This document shows positions 51,170 through 61,954 of a stretch of 64,000 bases of DNA, piece after piece. Made by a program: the position numbers and the translations under genes. The number at the start of each line of letters is the position of its first letter. Position 1 is the stretch's first letter. Location: positions 1 through 64,000 of the forward strand of contig NW_027476780.1 of NCBI RefSeq assembly GCF_051020955.1, in the 5' to 3' direction. The stretch is from Megalopta genalis (lineage: Eukaryota; Arthropoda; Insecta; Hymenoptera; Halictidae). The notes under the pieces are model-generated. The model was not told where the DNA came from and did not search any database. It was given only the letters and a program-made list of their open reading frames with translations.

Positions 51170-53215
51170 TATCACAAGTATTTGAAGCTAAACCATTTGT
51201 TTCGCAAGGATTCGAAGATCAGCCTTCTACTTCGCATTGATAAGAAGCTAACTCATGTGTTTCGGATGGACTTGAAGCTAACTCGTTAGTTTTGCATGCT
51301 GTTGAAGCTAAATCATGTATATCACAAGTATTTGAAGCTAAACCATTTGTTTCGCAAGGTTACGAAGATCAGCCTTCTACTTCGCATTGATTTGAAACTA
51401 AATCATGTGTTTCGAATGGATTTGAAGCTAACTCGTTTGTTTCGCATGCAATTGAAGCTACATCATGTATATCACAATTATTTGAAGCTAAACCATTTGA
51501 TTCGCATGGCTTTCAAAATAAGCCTTCTACTTGCATTGATTTTAATCTAAATCATGTGTTTCGGATGGATTTAAAGCTATCTCGTTTTTTTCGCATGCAG
51601 TTGAAGATAAATCATGTATATCACAGGTATTTGAAGCTAAACCATTTGTTTCGCATGGATTCGAATATAAGCCTTCTAAATCGCATTGATAAGAAGCTAA
51701 CTCATGTGATTCGCATGGATTTGAAGCTAACTCGTTAGTTTTGCATGCTGTTGAAGCTTATTCATGTATATCACAAGTATTTGAAGCTAAACCATTTGTT
51801 TCGCAAGGATTCGAAGATCAGCCTTCTACTTCGCATTGATAAGAATCTAAATCATCTGTTTCGGATGGATTTAAAGCTATCTCGTTTGTTTCGCATGCAG
51901 TTGAAGATAAATCATGTATATCACAAGTATTTGAAGCTAATCCATTTGTTTCGCGTGGATTCGAAGATCAGCCTTCTACATGCATTGATTTGAAGTTAAA
52001 TCATATGTTTCGCATGGATTTGAAGCTAATCGTTTGTATCGCATGCAGTTGAAGCTAAATCATGTATATCACAAGTATTTGAAGGTAAACCATTTGATTC
52101 GCATGGATTTGATGCTATGCCATCTACTTCGCTTTTATTTGAAACTGAATCATGTGTTTCTCTTGAATTTGAAGCTAACACGTTCGTTTCACATGCAGTT
52201 GAAGCTAAATCATGTATGTCCCAAGTATTTGAAGCTCAACCATTTGATTCGCATGGATACGAAGATCAGCCTTCTACTTCGCATTGATAAGAAGCAAAAT
52301 CATGTGTTTCGCATGGATTTGAAGCTAACTCGTTCGTTTCGCTTGCATTTGAAGCTAAATCATGCAGATCACAAGTATTTGAAGCTGAACCACTTGTTTC
52401 GCATGGATTTGAAGATAAGCCTTCTACTTCGCATTGATTTGAATCTAAATCATGTGTTTCGAATGGATTTGAAGCTAACTAGTTTGTTTCGTAATGCAGT
52501 TGAAGCTAAATCATGTATGTCACAATTATTTGAAGCTAAACCATTTGATTCGCATGGATTTCAAAATAAGCCTTCTACTTCGCATTGATTTTAATCTAAA
52601 TCATCTGTTTCGCATGGATTTAAAGCTATCTCGTTTGTTTCGCATGCAGTTGAAGATAAATCATGTATATCACAGGTATTTGAAGCTAAACCAGTTGTTT
52701 CGCATGGATTCGAAGATAAGCCTTCTAAATCGCATTGATTTCAAGCTAAATCATGTGTTTCGCATGGATTTGAAGCTAAGTCGCTAGTTTTGCATGCTGT
52801 TGAAGCTTATTCATGTACATCACAAGTATTTGAAGCTAAACCGTTTGTTTCGCAAGGATTCGAAGATCAGCCTTCTACTTTGCATTGATAAGAAGCTAAA
52901 TCATGTGTTTCGCTTGGATTTCAAGCTAACTCGTTTGTTTCGCATGCAACTGAAGCTAAATCATGTATATCACAATTATTTGAAGCTAAACCATTTGATT
53001 CGCATGGATTTCAAAATAAGCCTTCTACTTGCATTGATTTTAATCTAAATCATCTGTTTCGGATGGATTTAAAGCTATCTCGTTTTTTTCGCATGCAGTT
53101 GAAGATAAATCATGTATATCACAGGTATTTGAAGCTAAACCATTTGTTTCGCATGGATTCGAATATAAGCCTTCTAAATCGCATTGATGTCAAGCTAAAT
53201 CATATGTTTCGCATA
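51170..53215. repeat. 10,785 bp-spaced repeat, left copy
   Basis: This segment matches 61955-64000 at an offset of 10,785 bp (10,784 after the swapped tract). Stop-free stretches starting at 51296, 52034, 52494 and 52794 have counterparts at 62081, 62819, 63278 and 63578. The tract 52259-52470 is replaced by a different sequence of almost the same length in the right copy. Confidence 0.9.
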
Positions 53216-53276
53216 GATTTGAAGCTAACTCGCTAATTTTGCATGCTGTTGAAGCTTATTCATGTATATCACAAGT

Positions 53277-56122
53277 ATTTGAAGCTAAACCATTTGATTC
53301 GCATGGATTTCAAAATAAGCCTTCTACTTGCATTGATTTTAATCTAAATCATCTGTTTCGGATGGATTTAAAGCTATCTCGTTTTTTTCGCATGCAGTTG
53401 AAGATAAATCATGTATATCACAGGTATTTGAAGCTAAACCATTTGTTTCGCATGGATTCGAATATAAGCCTTCTAAATCGCATTGATGTCAAGCTAAATC
53501 ATATGTTTCGCATAGATTTGAAGCTAACTCGCTAATTTTGCATGCTGTTGAAGCTTATTCATGTATATCACAAGTATTTGAAGCTAAACCATTTGTTTCG
53601 CAAGGATTCGAAGATCAGCCTTCTACTTCGCATTGATAAGAAGCTAACTCATGTGTTTCGCATGGATTTGAAGCTAACTCGTTAGTTTTGCATGCTGTTG
53701 AAGCTAAATCATGTATATCACAAGTATTTGAAGCTAAACCATTTGTTTCGCAAGGATACGAAGATCAGCCTTCTACTTCGCATTGATAAGAAGCAAAATC
53801 ATGTGTTTCGCATGGATTTGATGCTAACTCGTTCGTTTCGCTTGCATTTGAAGCTAAATCATGCAGATCACAAGTATTTGAAGCTGAACCACTTGTTTCG
53901 CATGGATTTGAAGATAAGCCTTCTACTTCGCATTGATTTGAAGCTAAATCATGTGTTTCGAATGGATTTGAAGCTAACTCGTTTGTTTCGCATGCAATTG
54001 AAGCTAAATCATGTATATCACAATTATTTGAAGCTAAACCATTTGATTCGCATGGATTTCAAAATAAGCCTTCTACTTCGCATTGATTTTAATCTAAATC
54101 ATCTGTTTCGGATGGATTTAAAGCTATCTCGTTTGTTTCGCATGCAGTTGAAGATAAATCATGTATATCACAAGTATTTGAAGCTAATCCATTTGTTTCG
54201 CGTGGATTCGAAGATCAGCCTTCTACTTCGCATTGATTTGAAGTTAAATCATATGTTTCGCATGGATTTGAAGCTAATCGTTTGTATCGCATGCAGTTGA
54301 AGCTAATTCATGTATATCACAAGTATTTGAAGCTAAACCATTTGATTCGCATGGATTTGATGCTATGCCATCTACTTCGCTTTTATTTGAAACTGAATCA
54401 TGTGTTTCGCTTGGATTTCAAGCTAACTCGTTTGTTTCGCATGCAACTGAAGCTAAATCATGTATATCACAATTATTTGAAGCTAAACCATTTGTTTCGC
54501 ATGGATTTCAAAATAAGCCTTCTACTTTGCATTGATTTTAATCTAAATCATCTGTTTCGGATGGATTTAAAGCTATCTCGTTTGTTTCGCATGCAGTTGA
54601 AGATAAATCATGTATATCACAAGTATTTGAAGCTAATCCATTTGTTTCGCGTGGATTCGAAGATCAGCCTTCTACTTCGCATTGATTTGAAGTTAAATCA
54701 TATGTTTCGCATGGATTTGAAGCTAATCGTTTGTATCGCATGCAGTTGAAGCTAATTCATGTATATCACAAGTATTTGAAGCTAAACCATTTGATTCGCA
54801 TGGATTTGATGCTATGCCATCTACTTCGCTTTTATTTGAAACTGAATCATGTGTTTCTCTTGAATTTGAAGCTAACACGTTCGTTTCACATGCAGTTGAA
54901 GCTAAATCATGTATGTCACAAGTATTTGAAGCTGAACCATTTGTTTCGCACGAATATCAGGCTAAACCATGTGTTTGGAATGAATTTGAAGCTAAATCAT
55001 GTGTTTCGCATAGATTTGAAGCTAACTCATTTGTTACGCATGCAGTTCAAGCTGAATCATGTATATCCCAAGTATTTGAAGCTCAACCATTTGATTCGCA
55101 TGGATTTGAAGATAAGCCTTCTACTTCGCATTGATTTTAATCTAAATCATGTGTTTCGCATGCATTTGAAGCTAATCGTTTGTATCGCATGGAGTTGAAG
55201 CTAAATCATGTATATCACAAGTATTTGAAGCTAAACCATTTGATTCGCATGGATTTGATGCTATGCCATCTACATCGTTTTTTTTTTGAAACTGAATCAT
55301 GTGTTTCTCTTGAATTTGATGCTAACACTTTCGTTTCACATGCAGTTGAAGCTAAATCATGTATGTCACAAGTATTTGAAGCTGAACCATTTATATCGCA
55401 CGAATATCAGGCTAAACAATGTGTTTGGAATGAATTTGAAGCTAAATCATGTGTTTCGCATAGATTTCAAGCTAACTCGTTTGTTTCGCATGCAACTGAA
55501 GCTAAATCATGTATATCACAATTATTTGAAGCTAAACCATTTGTTTCGCATGGATTTCAAAATAAGCCTTCTACTTCGCATTGATTTTAATCTAAATCAT
55601 CTGTTTCGGATGGATTTAAAGCTATCTCGTTTGTTTCGCATGCAGTTGAAGATAAATCATGTATATCACAAGTATTTGAAGCTAATCCATTTGTTTCGCG
55701 TGGATTCGAAGATCAGCCTTCTACTTCGCATTGATTTGAAGTTAAATCATATGTTTCGCATGGATTTGAAGCTAATCGTTTGTATCGCATGCAGTTGAAG
55801 CTAATTCATGTATATCACAAGTATTTGAAGCTCAACCATTTGATTCGCATGGATTTGAAGATAAGCCTTCTACTTCGCATTGATTTTAATCTAAATCATG
55901 TGTTTCGCAGGCATTTGAAGCTAATCGTTTGTATCGCATGGAGTTGAAGCTAAATCATGTATATCACAAGTATTTGCAGCTAAACCATTTGATTCGCATG
56001 GATTTGATGCAATGCCATCTACTTCGCTTTTATTTGAAACTGAATCATGTTTTTCTCTTGAATTTTAAGCTAACTAGTTTGTTTCGTAATGCAGTTGAAG
56101 CTAAATCATGTATGTCACAATT
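53277..56122. repeat. 2,846 bp tandem duplication, left copy
   Basis: gaagctaaaccatttgattc at 53281 and 56127 anchor an offset of 2,846 bp, collinear to about 55467. From about 55480 the offset becomes 2,996 bp, so the right copy has gained 150 bp. The 202-codon stop-free stretches at 53692 and 56538 translate the same; the 155-codon pair at 54282 and 57128 differs by one residue (C versus R). Confidence 0.92.
55278..55287. repeat. T10 run in one cassette
   Basis: The usual tcgcttttatttgaaac text is changed to tcg, ten T, gaaac. The same T10 is at 58124-58133; T9 versions are at 60372-60380 and 61570-61578. Run length follows the duplication pairs, so it marks their history. Confidence 0.85.
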
Positions 56123-59118
56123 ATTTGAAGCTAAACCATTTGATTCGCATGGATTTCAAAATAAGCCTTCTACTTGCATTGATTTTAATCTAAATCATCT
56201 GTTTCGGATGGATTTAAAGCTATCTCGTTTTTTTCGCATGCAGTTGAAGATAAATCATGTATATCACAGGTATTTGAAGCTAAACCATTTGTTTCGCATG
56301 GATTCGAATATAAGCCTTCTAAATCGCATTGATGTCAAGCTAAATCATATGTTTCGCATAGATTTGAAGCTAACTCGCTAATTTTGCATGCTGTTGAAGC
56401 TTATTCATGTATATCACAAGTATTTGAAGCTAAACCATTTGTTTCGCAAGGATTCGAAGATCAGCCTTCTACTTCGCATTGATAAGAAGCTAACTCATGT
56501 GTTTCGCATGGATTTGAAGCTAACTCGTTAGTTTTGCATGCTGTTGAAGCTAAATCATGTATATCACAAGTATTTGAAGCTAAACCATTTGTTTCGCAAG
56601 GATACGAAGATCAGCCTTCTACTTCGCATTGATAAGAAGCAAAATCATGTGTTTCGCATGGATTTGATGCTAACTCGTTCGTTTCGCTTGCATTTGAAGC
56701 TAAATCATGCAGATCACAAGTATTTGAAGCTGAACCACTTGTTTCGCATGGATTTGAAGATAAGCCTTCTACTTCGCATTGATTTGAAGCTAAATCATGT
56801 GTTTCGAATGGATTTGAAGCTAACTCGTTTGTTTCGCATGCAATTGAAGCTAAATCATGTATATCACAATTATTTGAAGCTAAACCATTTGATTCGCATG
56901 GATTTCAAAATAAGCCTTCTACTTCGCATTGATTTTAATCTAAATCATCTGTTTCGGATGGATTTAAAGCTATCTCGTTTGTTTCGCATGCAGTTGAAGA
57001 TAAATCATGTATATCACAAGTATTTGAAGCTAATCCATTTGTTTCGCGTGGATTCGAAGATCAGCCTTCTACTTCGCATTGATTTGAAGTTAAATCATAT
57101 GTTTCGCATGGATTTGAAGCTAATCGTTTGTATCGCATGCAGTTGAAGCTAATTCATGTATATCACAAGTATTTGAAGCTAAACCATTTGATTCGCATGG
57201 ATTTGATGCTATGCCATCTACTTCGCTTTTATTTGAAACTGAATCATGTGTTTCGCTTGGATTTCAAGCTAACTCGTTTGTTTCGCATGCAACTGAAGCT
57301 AAATCATGTATATCACAATTATTTGAAGCTAAACCATTTGTTTCGCATGGATTTCAAAATAAGCCTTCTACTTCGCATTGATTTTAATCTAAATCATCTG
57401 TTTCGGATGGATTTAAAGCTATCTCGTTTGTTTCGCATGCAGTTGAAGATAAATCATGTATATCACAAGTATTTGAAGCTAATCCATTTGTTTCGCGTGG
57501 ATTCGAAGATCAGCCTTCTACTTCGCATTGATTTGAAGTTAAATCATATGTTTCGCATGGATTTGAAGCTAATCGTTTGTATCGCATGCAGTTGAAGCTA
57601 ATTCATGTATATCACAAGTATTTGAAGCTAAACCATTTGATTCGCATGGATTTGATGCTATGCCATCTACTTCGCTTTTATTTGAAACTGAATCATGTGT
57701 TTCTCTTGAATTTGAAGCTAACACGTTCGTTTCACATGCAGTTGAAGCTAAATCATGTATGTCACAAGTATTTGAAGCTGAACCATTTGTTTCGCACGAA
57801 TATCAGGCTAAACCATGTGTTTGGAATGAATTTGAAGCTAAATCATGTGTTTCGCATAGATTTGAAGCTAACTCATTTGTTACGCATGCAGTTCAAGCTG
57901 AATCATGTATATCCCAAGTATTTGAAGCTCAACCATTTGATTCGCATGGATTTGAAGATAAGCCTTCTACTTCGCATTGATTTTAATCTAAATCATGTGT
58001 TTCGCATGCATTTGAAGCTAATCGTTTGTATCGCATGGAGTTGAAGCTAAATCATGTATATCACAAGTATTTGAAGCTAAACCATTTGATTCGCATGGAT
58101 TTGATGCTATGCCATCTACATCGTTTTTTTTTTGAAACTGAATCATGTGTTTCTCTTGAATTTGATGCTAACACTTTCGTTTCACATGCAGTTGAAGCTA
58201 AATCATGTATGTCACAAGTATTTGAAGCTGAACCATTTATATCGCACGAATATCAGGCTAAACAATGTGTTTGGAATGAATTTGAAGCTAAATCATGTGT
58301 TTCGCATAGATTTGAAGCTAACTCGTTTGTTACGCATGCAGTTGAAGCTGAATCATGTATATCCCAAGTATTTGAAGCTCAACCATTTGATTCGCATGGA
58401 TTTCAAAATAAGCCTTCTACTTCGCATTGATTTGAAGCGAAAACATGTGTTTCGCTTGGATTTCAAGCTAACTCGTTTGTTTCGCATGCAACTGAAGCTA
58501 AATCATGTATATCACAATTATTTGAAGCTAAACCATTTGTTTCGCATGGATTTCAAAATAAGCCTTCTACTTCGCATTGATTTTAATCTAAATCATCTGT
58601 TTCGGATGGATTTAAAGCTATCTCGTTTGTTTCGCATGCAGTTGAAGATAAATCATGTATATCACAAGTATTTGAAGCTAATCCATTTGTTTCGCGTGGA
58701 TTCGAAGATCAGCCTTCTACTTCGCATTGATTTGAAGTTAAATCATATGTTTCGCATGGATTTGAAGCTAATCGTTTGTATCGCATGCAGTTGAAGCTAA
58801 TTCATGTATATCACAAGTATTTGAAGATCAACCATTTGATTCGCATGGATTTGAAGATAAGCCTTCTACTTCGCATTGATTTTAATCTAAATCATGTGTT
58901 TCGCAGGCATTTGAAGCTAATCGTTTGTATCGCATGGAGTTGAAGCTAAATCATGTATATCACAAGTATTTGCAGCTAAACCATTTGATTCGCATGGATT
59001 TGATGCAATGCCATCTACTTCGCTTTTATTTGAAACTGAATCATGTGTTTCTCTTGAATTTGAAGCTAACTAGTTTGTTTCGTAATGCAGTTGAAGCTAA
59101 ATCATGTATATCACAATT
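56123..59118. repeat. 2,846 bp tandem duplication, right copy (2,996 bp)
   Basis: This is the right copy, longer by one 150 bp unit inserted near 58313-58470. The extra unit carries ttgttacgcatgcagttg and ccaagtatttgaagctcaac, text also found in the adjacent cassette near 57885, so it was probably copied from within the array. Confidence 0.9.
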
Positions 59119-59502
59119 ATTTGAAGCTAAACCATTTGATTCGCATGGATTTCAAAATAAGCCTTCTACTTCGCATTGATTTTAATCTAAATCATCTGTT
59201 TCGCATGGATTAAAAGCTATTTCGTTTGTTTCGCATGCAGTTGAAGATAAATCATGTATATCACAGGTATTTGAAGCTAAACCAGTTGTTTCGCATGGAT
59301 ACGAAGATAAGCCTTCTAAATCGCATTGATTTCAAGCTAAATCATGTGTTTCGCATGGATTTGAAGCTAACTCGCTAGTTTTGCATGCTGTTGAAGCTTA
59401 TTCATGTACATCACAAGTATTTGAAGCTAAGCCATTTGTTTCGCAAGGATTCGAAGATCAGTCTTCTACTTCGCATTGATAAGAAGCTAAATCATGTGTT
59501 TC

Positions 59503-60700
59503 GCTTGGATTTCAAGCTAACTCGTTTGTTTCGCATGCAACTGAAGCTAAATCATGTATATCACAATTATTTGAAGCTAAACCATTTGTTTCGCATGGAT
59601 TTCAAAATAAGCCTTCTACTTCGCATTGATTTTAATCTAAATCATCTGTTTCGGATGGATTTAAAGCTATCTCGTTTGTTTCGCATGCAGTTGAAGATAA
59701 ATCATGTATATCACAAGTATTTGAAGCTAATCCATTTGTTTCGCGTGGATTCGAAGATCAGCCTTCTACTTCGCATTGATTTGAAGTTAAATCATATGTT
59801 TCGCATGGATTTGAAGCTAATCGTTTGTATCGCATGCAGTTGAAGCTAATTCATGTATATCACAAGTATTTGAAGCTAAACCATTTGATTCGCATGGATT
59901 TGATGCTATGCCATCTACTTCGCTTTTATTTGAAACTGAATCATGTGTTTCTCTTGAATTTGAAGCTAACACGTTCGTTTCACATGCAGTTGAAGCTAAA
60001 TCATGTATGTCACAAGTATTTGAAGCTGAACCATTTGTTTCGCACGAATATCAGGCTAAACCATGTGTTTGGAATGAATTTGAAGCTAAATCATGTGTTT
60101 CGCATAGATTTGAAGCTAACTCATTTGTTACGCATGCAGTTCAAGCTGAATCATGTATATCCCAAGTATTTGAAGCTCAACCATTTGATTCGCATGGATT
60201 TGAAGATAAGCCTTCTACTTCGCATTGATTTTAATCTAAATCATGTGTTTCGCATGCATTTGAAGCTAATCGTTTGTATCGCATGGAGTTGAAGCTAAAT
60301 CATGTATATCACAAGTATTTGAAGCTAAACCATTTGATTCGCATGGATTTGATGCTATGCCATCTACATCGTTTTTTTTTGAAACTGAATCATGTGTTTC
60401 TCTTGAATTTGATGCTAACACTTTCGTTTCACATGCAGTTGAAGCTAAATCATGTATGTCACAAGTAAGTGAAGCTGAACCATTTATATCGCACGAATAT
60501 CAGGCTAAACAATGTGTTTGGAATGAATTTGAAGCTAAATCATGTGTTTCGCATAGATTTGAAGCTAACTCGTTTGTTACGCATGCAGTTGAAGCTGAAT
60601 CATGTATATCCCAAGTATTTGAAGCTCAACCATTTGATTCGCATGGATTTCAAAATAAGCCTTCTACTTCGCATTGATTTGAAGCGAAAACATGTGTTTC
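59503..60700. repeat. 1,198 bp tandem duplication, left copy
   Basis: 59503-60740 matches 60701-61938 at an offset of 1,198 bp. Both copies share acaagtaagtgaagc (near 60461 and 61659) where all other cassettes read acaagtatttgaagc, and a T9 run (60372-60380 and 61570-61578). Paired stop-free stretches (59825/61023, 59908/61106, 60357/61555) translate identically. Confidence 0.93.
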
Positions 60701-61938
60701 GCTTGGATTTCAAGCTAACTCGTTTGTTTCGCATGCAATTGAAGCTAAATCATGTATATCACAATTATTTGAAGCTAAACCATTTGTTTCGCATGGATTT
60801 CAAAATAAGCCTTCTACTTCGCATTGATTTTAATCTAAATCATCTGTTTCGGATGGATTTAAAGCTATCTCGTTTGTTTCGCATGCAGTTGAAGATAAAT
60901 CATGTATATCACAAGTATTTGAAGCTAATCCATTTGTTTCGCGTGGATTCGAAGATCAGCCTTCTACTTCGCATTGATTTGAAGTTAAATCATATGTTTC
61001 GCATGGATTTGAAGCTAATCGTTTGTATCGCATGCAGTTGAAGCTAATTCATGTATATCACAAGTATTTGAAGCTAAACCATTTGATTCGCATGGATTTG
61101 ATGCTATGCCATCTACTTCGCTTTTATTTGAAACTGAATCATGTGTTTCTCTTGAATTTGAAGCTAACACGTTCGTTTCACATGCAGTTGAAGCTAAATC
61201 ATGTATGTCACAAGTATTTGAAGCTGAACCATTTGTTTCGCACGAATATCAGGCTAAACCATGTGTTTGGAATGAATTTGAAGCTAAATCATGTGTTTCG
61301 CATAGATTTGAAGCTAACTCATTTGTTACGCATGCAGTTCAAGCTGAATCATGTATATCCCAAGTATTTGAAGCTCAACCATTTGATTCGCATGGATTTG
61401 AAGATAAGCCTTCTACTTCGCATTGATTTTAATCTAAATCATGTGTTTCGCATGCATTTGAAGCTAATCGTTTGTATCGCATGGAGTTGAAGCTAAATCA
61501 TGTATATCACAAGTATTTGAAGCTAAACCATTTGATTCGCATGGATTTGATGCTATGCCATCTACATCGTTTTTTTTTGAAACTGAATCATGTGTTTCTC
61601 TTGAATTTGATGCTAACACTTTCGTTTCACATGCAGTTGAAGCTAAATCATGTATGTCACAAGTAAGTGAAGCTGAACCATTTATATCGCACGAATATCA
61701 GGCTAAACAATGTGTTTGGAATGAATTTGAAGCTAAATCATGTGTTTCGCATAGATTTGAAGCTAACTCGTTTGTTACGCATGCAGTTGAAGCTGAATCA
61801 TGTATATCCCAAGTATTTGAAGCTCAACCATTTGATTCGCATGGATTTCAAAATAAGCCTTCTACTTCGCATTGATTTGAAGCGAAAACATGTGTTTCGC
61901 TTGGATTTCAAGCTAACTCGTTTGTTTCGCATGCAATT
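60701..61938. repeat. 1,198 bp tandem duplication, right copy
   Basis: This is the right copy. It leaves the match at about 61938, where aaataatgtatcaaac replaces aaatcatgtatatcac. That new text is the cassette seen near 41330 and 42435, so the right edge of the duplication joins a module known from 20 kb away. Confidence 0.9.
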
Positions 61939-61954
61939 GAAGCTAAATAATGTA

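Noticed and set aside
55278..55287. Intrinsic transcription terminator (T run)
   Set aside because: There is no GC-rich stem upstream of the T10 run, and it replaces the normal ctttta text of a subunit.
53277..59118. Treating the near-identical large copies as certain biology
   Set aside because: Near-identical tandem copies of 1-3 kb can also come from assembly errors in satellites. Variant patterns favour real duplication, but I cannot exclude artefact from one sequence.
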